Assembly: GCF_039522935.1 (NCBI RefSeq)
Contig: NZ_BAAAEI010000021.1
Coordinates: forward strand, 62,001-126,000
DNA: 64,000 bases
From: Bowmanella denitrificans
GTDB lineage: Bacteria > Pseudomonadota > Gammaproteobacteria > Enterobacterales > Alteromonadaceae
Reading direction: 5' to 3'
Part shown: positions 24,469 to 33,348 of the stretch, one piece after another
Layout: the number at the start of each line of letters is the position of its first letter
How positions within the stretch are numbered: position 1 is the stretch's first letter
Translations under genes and position numbers: made by a program
The notes under the pieces: model-generated
Database searches by the model: none
Told to the model about the DNA's origin: nothing
Seen by the model: only the letters and a program-made list of their open reading frames with translations

Positions 24469-24712
24469 AAGCCCCCCTCAAACCTCAGCCCTAAGAATAG
24501 CAGAGGGTTGGCTGGAAAGTAAGCAATGCGCTGTCGCAATAGTATGGAGAGTTATACTTTGTTATACATTGTATATGCTGAAGTCATTCATCTTATAAAA
24601 ATCAAGTCCAAAACGAGCTCCCAAATAACCTTCAATTTGTACTACATACTATGCTGGTTGAGCATGTAGCTTACATGAATTTTATAACAATCATTTAGAT
24701 GGGTAGATAGAA
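24469..24712. other. Intergenic region at the left edge of the glycan locus
   Basis: About 240 bases with no gene, with a clear rise in A+T from about 24530 rightwards. An imperfect hairpin at 24642-24669 (ATGCT-ggttg-AGCAT with outer CTAC/GTAG) could end transcription of the long minus-strand glycan operon. The flagellin promoter should lie at its left end; no convincing sigma-28 or sigma-54 site was found. Confidence 0.4.
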
Positions 24713-25540
24713 TTACTGCCTCCTTACAGAAGACAATGCAGATTCGCTTACTTTTGCAAGATCATTATTGAGAGGCCTTGGATGATGACGCCAGTAGCCA
24801 CTTTCATCTTGTCCTCTACAAATAATGGACTCAATTTCTTCGGCCCATTTTTCATCAATACTTCTAACATCTGGGCTACAATATCTAAAAACTATAGCAC
24901 AACGTCTTCTCGAGCTTAAATTGGCTGGGGAGCCATGTACTAACATATCTGCATGAATCGAGCACTCTCCCGCCTTCAAGCTGTTTATTTGAGGTAAATT
25001 AGTCTCTAACAAGTTGATATCTATTTCATTACTTGAAAACTCAGAATCGATTTTCACTGGGCCTTTTTTATGACTTCCGGGGATCCACTGCATTGCACCA
25101 TTTTCTACATCAGCATCATCTAGAGCTAACCATACATTCACAGTTCGTGCAGGTGTCAAATTCCATATAACAGCATCTTGATGCCACGGAATAACTTTCG
25201 ACGAATGAGCGTTTTTACACACAACAGCTGAAGCCCAGCATATAATATCTTCGCCTAATATATCCTCCACACAGTCTAAAATTCGGCTATTTGTAGCTAT
25301 ATCCCACACACCTTGCAACTTGGAGTGATAACAATTGAGTCCATATCTACCTATTTTAGCTGACGCACTCAATAAACTTTCAATATAAGAATTTATTTCC
25401 TCCATCTCAATTTCATCATATATTCTAATAGGCTTCACATACCCTTTATCATTGTAAAACTTTATTTGATCTTCAGTTAAAACAGCCCCCTTCTTAATAG
25501 TCACATTTTTAAAAGTCAAATCAAGCTGAGATTTAAACAT
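24713..25540 (-). CDS. Phytanoyl-CoA dioxygenase (PhyH) family protein
   Basis: A 275-residue Fe(II)/2-oxoglutarate-dependent oxygenase fold. The iron-binding HxD is seen in PWHQDAVIWNL, the distal His in MLVHGSPANLSSRRRCAIVFRY, with the Arg for oxoglutarate nearby. NGAMQWIPGSHKKGPV is typical of the family. Some relatives hydroxylate or epimerise small molecules and sugars. It is the last gene of the long minus-strand run. A tailoring hydroxylation of a glycan precursor is plausible, but the substrate is unknown. Confidence 0.87.
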   Translation of the reverse strand: MFKSQLDLTFKNVTIKKGAVLTEDQIKFYNDKGYVKPIRIYDEIEMEEINSYIESLLSASAKIGRYGLNCYHSKLQGVWDIATNSRILDCVEDILGEDIICWASAVVCKNAHSSKVIPWHQDAVIWNLTPARTVNVWLALDDADVENGAMQWIPGSHKKGPVKIDSEFSSNEIDINLLETNLPQINSLKAGECSIHADMLVHGSPANLSSRRRCAIVFRYCSPDVRSIDEKWAEEIESIICRGQDESGYWRHHPRPLNNDLAKVSESALSSVRRQ

Positions 25541-25561
25541 ACCCCCCCCTTGGAATGGAAA

Positions 25562-26581
25562 CTAATTAATAACGATTAATCCTTGACCGGTAGGAAGACT
25601 GAGAATATTAAATCCATACTCTGTCGACAACTTATCCATTTCTCTTTTCTGCATCTCATGCCCAGGAAAACCATAATCATCAAGCAGCACAATAGCACCC
25701 GGTGAAAGTAAATTCCAAAAATACCTTAACGCCTCAACTTCAGGCTTCGCACAATTCATGTCAATGTGTAGAAATGCGACTCTCCCAGCTTTTATCTGCG
25801 AAAGTGAGTCGGGCACGCTTCCAATAATAAAAGCAACATTTCTCCATTGAGAAAAGTTTTCTTTTACACTTTCAACATTGGACACATAAGCTCCTTTCAA
25901 TTTAGCTTTATCACTTGATTCAGCGGCACCTGAAGTTCTTTCTTCGTCTAAAAGTAAATTTTCGTCTAAGCCCGAAAATGTGTCACAGAGATAAAATTTT
26001 CTGTCATGTATATCCCAATCTAAATACTCCATCAATACTGAACTAAAAAATCCGTAGTTCACTCCGCATTCGACGAAGTCCCCCTTTGTGGCGAGAGCTT
26101 GCTTTGCTGCCCAAATCAGGGTATGCGCACGCCAGTCGACAAAGTACTCTATATGTTTTGAACTATTTCTATGATGAAGCGCTTTTAACCCTCTTGCATA
26201 GGCGGCCTGAAAGAGAGCATCATGCATGAAGTCATGATTTGCGACTGTTTTTAAGTTATCTTGATTGTAGACCGAGTTAATCTTGCTAATATCAACGCTG
26301 GTATTGATAGTGAATTCAAATATCTCTTCATCCTTACATATATTTTCTATCAACAGCTGCTGTCTAATATCAGGAAACCATTCGCTTGCAATTAAAACAA
26401 TGTCAAAACTAATATGCTTACCTATGTCCGCTGGAGCTATGATATCCAGAGAGAAAAATTTGTCTCCCCATTTTTCTGAGTTGTTATCGGAAAATCCCAC
26501 GATGTTGTACCTTCCGCTACTGGTTAGGGTTTTATATGCCTCTTGACCAGCACGACCTGTACCAAATATTAATACATCCAT
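25562..26581 (-). CDS. TylF/MycF-type methyltransferase with N-terminal Rossmann-like domain
   Basis: A 339-residue two-domain protein. Residues 1-95 form a nucleotide-binding-like domain (VLIFGTGRAGQEAYKTL, then YNIVGFSDNNSEKWG, IIAPADI and FDIVLIASEW). Residues about 140-339 match macrocin O-methyltransferases (FVECGVNYGFFSSVLMEYL, YLCDTFSGLDE, GRVAFLHIDMNCAKPEVEALRYFWNLLSPGAIVLLDDYG). It probably methylates a sugar hydroxyl. The N-terminal domain recurs in three other proteins of the window (44321-45667, 49981-51192, 51196-52110). Confidence 0.87.
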   Translation of the reverse strand: MDVLIFGTGRAGQEAYKTLTSSGRYNIVGFSDNNSEKWGDKFFSLDIIAPADIGKHISFDIVLIASEWFPDIRQQLLIENICKDEEIFEFTINTSVDISKINSVYNQDNLKTVANHDFMHDALFQAAYARGLKALHHRNSSKHIEYFVDWRAHTLIWAAKQALATKGDFVECGVNYGFFSSVLMEYLDWDIHDRKFYLCDTFSGLDENLLLDEERTSGAAESSDKAKLKGAYVSNVESVKENFSQWRNVAFIIGSVPDSLSQIKAGRVAFLHIDMNCAKPEVEALRYFWNLLSPGAIVLLDDYGFPGHEMQKREMDKLSTEYGFNILSLPTGQGLIVIN

Positions 26582-26586
26582 CTTTA

Positions 26587-27129
26587 TTACTCACATAGAC
26601 TCAGAAAAGGATAGCTGCTATCACGCTCGGAAATCACTTGGGGGGCTGCAGGCCAAGGGATCTTATCGAGAACAGGGTCATTCCAACTGATACCTCTAGC
26701 ATGCTCAGGGGAGTAGGTCCCCTCAAATATTTTGTATTCTATAATAGTATTATCGACCAAAGTCATAAAACCATGAGCAACACCTTTTGGGACATATAAA
26801 CAGAGATCGTCAAACTCTGATAACTCAACCCAGTAACTCTGCAAGTAGCTTTTACTCAATGGTCTCAAATCAATTATCACATCAAAAAGCTTACCTTTAA
26901 TACAGCTTACAAGCTTAACTTCTTCGTGAGGAGCAGATTGTAAATGCATACCTCGCAACGTGAATTGGTGTGTATTAAAAGACTCGCTTATTTGAAGAGG
27001 CAGTGCGGAAAAACCATGCTCTTTCATCCACAATGCACAATAGTTTCGTCGGAAATAACCCCTACCATCACAATGCCGCTCTAAATTTATCAACGCTGCT
27101 CCATCGATTTTCAGATACTGCACATTCAT
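26587..27129 (-). CDS. dTDP-4-dehydrorhamnose 3,5-epimerase family protein (RmlC-like)
   Basis: A 180-residue cupin. RGYFRRNYC, LRGMHLQSAPHEEVKLVSCIKGKLFDVIIDLR and LYVPKGVAHGFMTLVDNTIIEYK reproduce RmlC features, including the catalytic His in GMH. RmlC-like enzymes epimerise 4-keto-deoxysugars at C3 and/or C5. No rmlA, rmlB or rmlD is nearby, so the substrate may be a CDP-linked sugar made by the adjacent rfbF. It overlaps the preceding methyltransferase stop by 4 bases. Confidence 0.9.
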   Translation of the reverse strand: MNVQYLKIDGAALINLERHCDGRGYFRRNYCALWMKEHGFSALPLQISESFNTHQFTLRGMHLQSAPHEEVKLVSCIKGKLFDVIIDLRPLSKSYLQSYWVELSEFDDLCLYVPKGVAHGFMTLVDNTIIEYKIFEGTYSPEHARGISWNDPVLDKIPWPAAPQVISERDSSYPFLSLCE

Positions 27130-28094
27130 ACTGTTCTGGCACAGAAATAGAAGTAATTAGGATTGAGGATTTGGCTCTCCACGGCATACTTGTCAAACGC
27201 AGCTAGCAATTCCGCAATTTGATGCTCCTTATGTAAATCACCTCTGATGCCACCTAAGACCCTATAAATGAAAGAACTGGAGGGCTTGTATTCCAACAAC
27301 CGAAAGTGCTTTTGCACACAAGACAATATTGCTTCTCCCGTAAAAGTATTGTCATGGGGCGACTGGCCTGCTTCTGATTTGTCCCTTTCTTCAACATATT
27401 CTTCCTTAATATCACTCGCTAACTGTGGCCATGCAGATTCGCTGGTGTCAGATAAAACATCACCAATTTTCTCATACCAGTGACCTGTAGCAGCCAGCAA
27501 ACAACGTATGACGCCAACAACTGCAGCATCTTTGTCTTGCCATTTTTCATGGCAGGGCTCATGACCGAGAATAATACCATTTGGACTTAACAGCTTTTTG
27601 GCCTTGTTCAAGGCCAAATTTATATCTTCCAAGTGGTGTAACACGCCGGAAAATAGGATGACATCAAACTGTTTATCTTCCTCACTTAGGTCTTCAATTG
27701 AACAAACATCGTAGTTAAGTGAACCAAAATGCTCCACATAAGGATTTTCTTCCGCAACGCGTTCAGCTTCTGCTATTGCTGTTGCAGCAATATCAATTCC
27801 AGTAACCTCATGCCCTTCCCTGGCAAGTTCTAGAGCGAAATATCCAGGACCGCAACCGACATCAAGAATCCGCTTTTTACTGCCAGCAAAGGCGGTAATC
27901 ATCCGCGAATAATTGCGGTACATCTCGCCAACATATAAATCCATAAACTTAGGGTCGCGCCAAAAACTTTTATAGAAATATTCACAGCGCTGTGCACGCC
28001 TGAGATCAGGAACAAATCCGGCTTTGGTTCGTTCAGATATTCGCTCATTGAAAGCTTCTGCTTCAGCTTGAAGGTCATGATGATATTCAGTCAT
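27126..28094 (-). CDS. Class I SAM-dependent methyltransferase
   Basis: From the ATG at 28094, preceded by AGGATA, the protein has 322 residues; the frame stays open to 28166 inside the upstream gene. The SAM-binding motif I is RILDVGCGPGYFALELAREGHEVTGIDIA, with FDVILFSGVLHHLEDINLAL following. The remainder resembles small-molecule O- or C-methyltransferases. It sits among deoxysugar genes and probably modifies a nucleotide sugar or glycan. Confidence 0.85.
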   Translation of the reverse strand: MTEYHHDLQAEAEAFNERISERTKAGFVPDLRRAQRCEYFYKSFWRDPKFMDLYVGEMYRNYSRMITAFAGSKKRILDVGCGPGYFALELAREGHEVTGIDIAATAIAEAERVAEENPYVEHFGSLNYDVCSIEDLSEEDKQFDVILFSGVLHHLEDINLALNKAKKLLSPNGIILGHEPCHEKWQDKDAAVVGVIRCLLAATGHWYEKIGDVLSDTSESAWPQLASDIKEEYVEERDKSEAGQSPHDNTFTGEAILSCVQKHFRLLEYKPSSSFIYRVLGGIRGDLHKEHQIAELLAAFDKYAVESQILNPNYFYFCARTV

Positions 28095-28101
28095 ACGTAT
28101 C

Positions 28102-29322
28102 CTAGAGTAGGGTGAGTTCTGGAACAGCCACGAGGAACTTTGCCCCCCAATCTCTGCAATAAGCAAGTTGCTCCGTAATCTCTTGTTTCAAGTTCCACGG
28201 CAGAATCAGAATAAAGGCGGGTTTATGCTCTGCCAGTGCCTCTGGTGGCAAAATTGGAATATGGCTGCCAGGTAGAAATTTACCTTGTTTCAATGGATTA
28301 AGGTCTACGACAAAATCGATGTCATCCTTGCTCAACCCACAATAATTGAGCAATGTATTTCCTTTTGCTGCCGCACCATAAGCTGCCAGGCTATGACCAG
28401 ACCTTTTAGCCTCAACAATAAATTGCACCAGTTGAGACTGTATTTTCTTGATTGTATGGTGAAAATGGACATAAGCATTGGCATCCATCAAACCATAAGT
28501 GCGCTCGGCTTCTTTTGTTTCTAAGACGGCGTTAGAGACCACCCTATCACGCTTAATTTTACTGGCATGGACTCGCAAAGACCCGCCATGTGTGCTCAGC
28601 GCCTCCACATGATGGACACGTAATCCAAATCGATGGAAAAGAGTATCTACTGTGGTCAACGACAGATAAGAATAGTGCTCGTGGTAGATTGTGTCGAATT
28701 GGTTATGCTGTAACAGGCTGAGTAGGTGCGGGAACTCAATGTTCAACAATCCATCGTCAGACAACATTAAGGACATTCCTGCAATAAGGTCACAAATATC
28801 GGGCACATGCGCCAACACATTATTAGCAACCATCAGATCGGCCTTACCATATTTGTTGAGCAATTGCTTAGCCGACGTCTCTCCAAAGAAAATGCACTCT
28901 GTGCGGATCCCCTTAGAATTAGCCAACTCAGCAATATTGCTCGCAGGTTCAATCCCCACAACAGGAATGTCCCTCTCTACAAAATTACCTAACAGATATC
29001 CGTCATTACTAGCAATTTCTACTACTAAACTGTCTTTTCCCAATCCAAGACTTTCAACTGCAGCTAACGAATATTGCTTAGCATGTTGAAGCCAACTAGA
29101 GGAATAAGATGACAAGTAGTCATATTGAGAGAAGATAATCTTTGGATCTACGGCAGTGGTCACCTGTGCAAGATAGCACTCACCACACACCTTAACTTCC
29201 AAGGGATAGGCAGATTCCTTATCCAATCTGTCTTCTTGGAGATATGAGTTGGCCAAAGGCGTTACTCCAAGATTTGCCATCATATAAGCCAGTTCTCCTC
29301 CACAAGCTCGGCACTGGCTCAT
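28102..29322 (-). CDS. NDP-sugar C-methyltransferase-like protein
   Basis: A 406-residue protein with the three-part layout of sugar C-methyltransferases (TylC3/NovU-like). It has an N-terminal zinc motif (CRACGGELAYM ... VCGECYLAQV), a SAM domain (LVVEIASNDGYLLGNFVERDIPVVGIEPA, then IYHEHYSYLSL with the H-E-H site), and a C-terminal Rossmann domain (SLAAYGAAAKGNTLLNYC). These enzymes methylate C3 of 4-keto sugars, giving branched sugars. It overlaps the preceding SDR gene by 4 bases (ATGA). Confidence 0.9.
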   Translation of the reverse strand: MSQCRACGGELAYMMANLGVTPLANSYLQEDRLDKESAYPLEVKVCGECYLAQVTTAVDPKIIFSQYDYLSSYSSSWLQHAKQYSLAAVESLGLGKDSLVVEIASNDGYLLGNFVERDIPVVGIEPASNIAELANSKGIRTECIFFGETSAKQLLNKYGKADLMVANNVLAHVPDICDLIAGMSLMLSDDGLLNIEFPHLLSLLQHNQFDTIYHEHYSYLSLTTVDTLFHRFGLRVHHVEALSTHGGSLRVHASKIKRDRVVSNAVLETKEAERTYGLMDANAYVHFHHTIKKIQSQLVQFIVEAKRSGHSLAAYGAAAKGNTLLNYCGLSKDDIDFVVDLNPLKQGKFLPGSHIPILPPEALAEHKPAFILILPWNLKQEITEQLAYCRDWGAKFLVAVPELTLL

Positions 29323-30392
29323 ACAGCCGGGCTCCTATTCCAGTACAAGCAACTGTCAAGATGTTTGGCTTCTATTAGCCCTTTGAGAATATGTAAGCGT
29401 TTATAGTCATTCATTTGTGTCCCCCCTCCCTGACTGAGCATGGGCTCGATACAGTCAATTAGTTGCGAAATTGATTGCGTGATACACATCTGAGGTACAT
29501 CAGCTCCGGCCAATTGCTTGAATCGGTTAAAATCGACTTTGTAAGAACGCTTGTCAGGCGAAGCATCTTTATTGAGCACAATTTGCGTTCGCGGGAGCTG
29601 CGAGGCAACACATTCTGCCAATTCAGAAATCCTAAAATTGTTATCGTTACGACCAACATTTACTGCTAAAAAAGGCAGGGCTGAATCAGAATACTTGTAG
29701 CATGCCCAAATCAATGCCCTAGACATGTCCTGAGTATCAATCAGAGGACGCCAGGGAGAGCCATCTGAAAGGATCTTTATCTTGTTGCTTGTGAGAGCCG
29801 TGTACACAAAATCATTCAACACCAAATCAAGACGTAAGCGTGAACTGGCGCCGCAAGCAGTGGCAAACCTGAGACAAACAACTTGAAAATCGGGACTGGC
29901 TAATGAGGAGAGATACTTCTCCATCAACACCTTGCTTTTCGCATAGGTTGTAACAGGCACAAGAGGCGATTCTTCATTGACGAAAGCATTGTCATCAGAT
30001 GCACCATAAACACTGCAACTGGAAGCAAATACAAAACGCTTTACGCCAGACATCTTCGCCCGCCGGGCTAAATCTTTCGAAGCTTCCAAGTTGATCTGTT
30101 TGGTTACATCAGAAAATGTCTCCCCCATAGGATCATTTGAAATGGCAGCGAGATGGATAACAGCATCAAAGCCGCTGAGTACGGAGGCATCTAACTGGCG
30201 CACATCTCCGACCATCTGGTAATCTGGTAATATTTGGGGATAGGCTCTTTGTATTGTCGGCCTGCTCTCGAAAAAACCGGTATCCAGCCCCGTGACAGTG
30301 CTCGATGGATATTGCTCTTTGAGAATGGCAACTAACGCAGGTCCTATATACCCTTGGTTACCGGTAATGAGAATGTTGTTCATGATATTCAT
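29319..30392 (-). CDS. NAD-dependent nucleotide-sugar epimerase/dehydratase (extended SDR)
   Basis: A 357-residue extended SDR with NAD motif ILITGNQGYIGPALV near the start, AAISNDPMGETF, active-site SSCSVYG, and YAKSK giving the YxxxK pair near residue 150. It may reduce or epimerise the 4-keto sugar made in this sub-cluster. It is not a standard CDP-glucose 4,6-dehydratase by its motifs. The ATG at 30383 is an alternative start that would begin directly before the NAD motif. Confidence 0.87.
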   Translation of the reverse strand: MNIMNNILITGNQGYIGPALVAILKEQYPSSTVTGLDTGFFESRPTIQRAYPQILPDYQMVGDVRQLDASVLSGFDAVIHLAAISNDPMGETFSDVTKQINLEASKDLARRAKMSGVKRFVFASSCSVYGASDDNAFVNEESPLVPVTTYAKSKVLMEKYLSSLASPDFQVVCLRFATACGASSRLRLDLVLNDFVYTALTSNKIKILSDGSPWRPLIDTQDMSRALIWACYKYSDSALPFLAVNVGRNDNNFRISELAECVASQLPRTQIVLNKDASPDKRSYKVDFNRFKQLAGADVPQMCITQSISQLIDCIEPMLSQGGGTQMNDYKRLHILKGLIEAKHLDSCLYWNRSPAV

Positions 30393-30405
30393 TCTTTAAT
30401 GCTCA

Positions 30406-31581
30406 TTACGCAACGCCACGAGCCATACGCATCTGCTGCCTTTTGGCTTCGACCTCTTGCATAGTGGCATCATCTTGCTGGCCGCAATGCGCCATCTTCC
30501 CATGCTTTTCAATGTAATCACGCGCATACCTGACGCGTCGATTTCTTTCTTCAGCACTGTACTCCTGTTCATGGTATTTCCAGGCCGGTAAGTCAGGATC
30601 CAGCTCGATCGCATAAACAGCTATTTCATCAAAGTACTTCACTGCAAACGCCAGAGAATCGTCCAATTCCTGCATTGTTTCCGTAGGCCAGCCGACGATC
30701 AGATCCGTCCGTAAAATGGCACGATTATTCTTTTCTCTCATCTTTTCGATAAAGCTGGCAACGTCCGACGTTCTGTCTGTCCTCTTCATCATTTTCAAGA
30801 GACGGGAACTCGTTGTTTGAATGGGCAATTGGAAATCAGTGATGCGCTTGGATTGCACTAGCGGTAACAATGTATCAAACATTTTATGAATGCCCTGAGG
30901 TTGAAATTGGGCAATATGTACCTCAAACGAATCGTCAACTTTTAAAACGGCATCCAACAACTCCGCAAAATTAGTGCCGTGCTCCATACCATAAAAGGAG
31001 GTTTCCATACCCGTTAAAACTACTTTTCTGACATTCAACTTAACCAACCTTTTGATCTGCGCCAGAACGTCTTCATTAGTGCGACTTCTTCTCTCACCTA
31101 GGCCAGGTTTATGATGGCAGAAAGAGCAATTAAAGGAACAACCATTAGCAATATTAACAAACTGCTTACTTATATCGTAAACACGATAGTCTTCTTTGGT
31201 TCTGAATTCAGAACAATGTGGCACATCTGCATATTTAATTTTTGCATCAGGAATCAAAGAATCGATTTGTTCATCCAGCTTTGCATTGGATATTGTCTTA
31301 CCTGAATGGACTTTTGCCACTTTCTCAGGATGAGCGTCATTAATGCAGCCCAAAACAACCAATTTTTCGGCCACCCCTGCTTTTTGCAAGCGGTTAATTC
31401 GGTTGAAAGAGTTTTCAGTAAGCAATTTCCAACCATTACATGTAAGACAAATAGGCATATCTGCATCGGCCGGGTCTTTCACAACATCCCAACCATTAAC
31501 TAAAAACCATTTTTGCACTCTTGCTACCTGAAGTTTTTGCGTTGTACACATGTCGTCTTCAGAAAAATATACGCTGGGCAT
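30406..31581 (-). CDS. MiaB-like radical SAM protein within the glycan locus
   Basis: The ATG at 31581, after AGGAGAT at 6 bases, gives 391 residues. The radical SAM cluster motif CSFNCSFC (CxxxCxxC) is near residue 143. The N-terminal part keeps three Cys placed roughly as in methylthiotransferases (MCTT, CLTCNG, LGCIN). IVGWPTETMQEL resembles the MiaB GFPGET region. No TRAM RNA-binding domain follows. True MiaB/RimO-type enzymes modify tRNA or ribosomal protein; the location among sugar genes suggests another substrate, possibly sulfur insertion or C-modification of a sugar or lipid. Confidence 0.82.
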   Translation of the reverse strand: MPSVYFSEDDMCTTQKLQVARVQKWFLVNGWDVVKDPADADMPICLTCNGWKLLTENSFNRINRLQKAGVAEKLVVLGCINDAHPEKVAKVHSGKTISNAKLDEQIDSLIPDAKIKYADVPHCSEFRTKEDYRVYDISKQFVNIANGCSFNCSFCHHKPGLGERRSRTNEDVLAQIKRLVKLNVRKVVLTGMETSFYGMEHGTNFAELLDAVLKVDDSFEVHIAQFQPQGIHKMFDTLLPLVQSKRITDFQLPIQTTSSRLLKMMKRTDRTSDVASFIEKMREKNNRAILRTDLIVGWPTETMQELDDSLAFAVKYFDEIAVYAIELDPDLPAWKYHEQEYSAEERNRRVRYARDYIEKHGKMAHCGQQDDATMQEVEAKRQQMRMARGVA

Positions 31582-31619
31582 GGCTATCTCCTGTGTAAAA
31601 TAGGTCGGCACTACTATTA

Positions 31620-32399
31620 TCAGATAACTCGCCTGATATAAGCCGATGGCCAATAAGTGAGTACCCGATCGCTAATGTTACCTTCATTAAAAGGAATGCC
31701 GGGCTCTTCCAGTTTGAAGTTACTATTCTTTTCGGTAAATTCTAAGGCAGCTTCGCACGGATTGTTCCATGACCAGTCGTCGTCAGCTCGCGGGGCTCCT
31801 TCTAGATCTCTCATAATGCCATCCATAGCGACGATATAGGAGTCAGGGGACACTAGCTCCGAATAAGCTTCGAGCTCTTTCAGAACATGTTCCTTGGTGT
31901 GTCTTGCATCCAAAAAAACTACTACCTTTTCACTTTCTTTTATCTGAGCTTTCACCTGTTCAATGGTTTGCTCCGCCGCTGAATCACCTTCAATCAAGGT
32001 GATGGCATCAAACATCCTGTGCTCTTCAATCGCAACACGATTGTGTGGTCTAATTTCAATATCTATTCCTATGACCCGTCCCTTGCCCATAGCTTTTAAT
32101 ATGGAAGCGTAGTAAATCAAAGAACCACCATGAGCAACACCAGTTTCAACAATAACATCTGGTTTTACTTTATAGATAACTTCTTGTATACGAATCATAT
32201 CATCTGGCAGTTGAATAATAGGGCGACCAAGCCAAGTAAAACTATATACATACTTATTGTCCCAGCCGGTTCTCAACATGGCGGAAGCAATAGCATTGAA
32301 GCCTTCATTGCTGTTGACTGTGGCAGAATATTTTTCACTATTGACTTCGTAATTAACCAAACCATTTTTGAAATCAACTTCAATTTTATCCAGTTTCAT
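31620..32399 (-). CDS. CmcI-type (cephalosporin hydroxylase family) methyltransferase
   Basis: A 259-residue SAM-dependent methyltransferase-fold protein. GWDNKYVYSFTWLGRPIIQLPDDMIRIQEVIYKVKPDVIVETGVAHGGSLIYYASIL and GRVIGIDIEIRPHNR match the CmcI/RhaI family, as does FLDARHTKEHVLKELEAYSELVSPDSYIVAMD. Members found in O-antigen loci methylate rhamnose-like residues; despite the family name, hydroxylase activity is unlikely. It lies between rfbF and the radical SAM gene. Confidence 0.9.
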   Translation of the reverse strand: MKLDKIEVDFKNGLVNYEVNSEKYSATVNSNEGFNAIASAMLRTGWDNKYVYSFTWLGRPIIQLPDDMIRIQEVIYKVKPDVIVETGVAHGGSLIYYASILKAMGKGRVIGIDIEIRPHNRVAIEEHRMFDAITLIEGDSAAEQTIEQVKAQIKESEKVVVFLDARHTKEHVLKELEAYSELVSPDSYIVAMDGIMRDLEGAPRADDDWSWNNPCEAALEFTEKNSNFKLEEPGIPFNEGNISDRVLTYWPSAYIRRVI

Positions 32400-32467
32400 A
32401 AAATACTCTTCACCACTCTAATTAAATCGTTATCTATTGCACGCAAGGATATTATTTCTTTTTAATA

Positions 32468-33238
32468 TTAGTCCCATAATTTCCAAGGCGCTTTGCCGGA
32501 AGCCCACAACTCCTCAAGCAAGTTCTTTTCTCTGAGCGTATCCATGGCCTGCCAAAAACCTTTATGCTGATAGGCAAATATCTTTTTTCCTGCAGCGAGG
32601 GCTTCCATTGGTTCTCTCTCCCAAACACTGGAGTCATCCTGAATGAAATCTAGAACCTTCTTAGACAATACGAAGAACCCCCCGTTAATCCAACGACCAT
32701 CATTGACAGGTTTTTCATTAAACATCTCTATTCGGTTGTCACCAGACAGCGTGAGATCTCCCCATCGTGCAGGCGGCATAACAGCAGTCACGGTTGCAAG
32801 TCCCGCATTGGAGTGATGGAAATCAATCAACTTGTTTAAATCAACATCGGCAACACCATCGCCATAGGTCAAGCAAAAAGTATCATCCAAATATTGCGCG
32901 ACTCGCTTTATTCTTCCACCTGTTTGAGTCGTTTCACCAGTATCTACCAAAGTCACTCGCCAGGGTTCAGCATGATTAGAATGCACCTGCATTGAGTTTT
33001 GACCCAAATCGAAGGTGACATCAGAGGTGTGCAGGAAATAATTCGCGAAGTACTCTTTGATGACATACCCTTTGTAACCACAGCAGATAATGAAATCATT
33101 GATTCCATAGGAAGAATAAATCTTCATGATGTGCCAAAGGATAGGTTTGTTACCTATCTCAATCATAGGTTTTGGCTTTAGGTGCGACTCTTCACTTATC
33201 CTTGTTCCCAGCCCACCTGCCAGGATTACTGCTTTCAT
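32468..33238 (-). CDS. rfbF: Glucose-1-phosphate cytidylyltransferase
   Basis: A 256-residue nucleotidyltransferase making CDP-glucose from CTP and glucose 1-phosphate, entry to CDP-dideoxy and branched sugars. The start MKAVILAGGLGTRISEESHLKPKPMIEIGNKPILWHIMKIYSSYGINDFIICCGYKG is nearly diagnostic, as are YGDGVADVDLNKLIDFH and VSKKVLDFIQDDSSVWEREPMEALA. The usual next enzyme, RfbG (CDP-glucose 4,6-dehydratase), is not in the window. Confidence 0.95.
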   Translation of the reverse strand: MKAVILAGGLGTRISEESHLKPKPMIEIGNKPILWHIMKIYSSYGINDFIICCGYKGYVIKEYFANYFLHTSDVTFDLGQNSMQVHSNHAEPWRVTLVDTGETTQTGGRIKRVAQYLDDTFCLTYGDGVADVDLNKLIDFHHSNAGLATVTAVMPPARWGDLTLSGDNRIEMFNEKPVNDGRWINGGFFVLSKKVLDFIQDDSSVWEREPMEALAAGKKIFAYQHKGFWQAMDTLREKNLLEELWASGKAPWKLWD

Positions 33239-33348
33239 ATTCTGCCCAACCCACTGCTATTACTAAGTATCGACTGATTACATTTTTACTTTAGCCAACT
33301 GGCCTCACTGCCTTATTAGGATAATGACTAGGTTACCTTCCTGCATCA

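Noticed and set aside
31620..32399. Cephalosporin or antibiotic biosynthesis, from the CmcI family name
   Set aside because: CmcI-like methyltransferases are common in surface-polysaccharide loci, and no beta-lactam genes are present.
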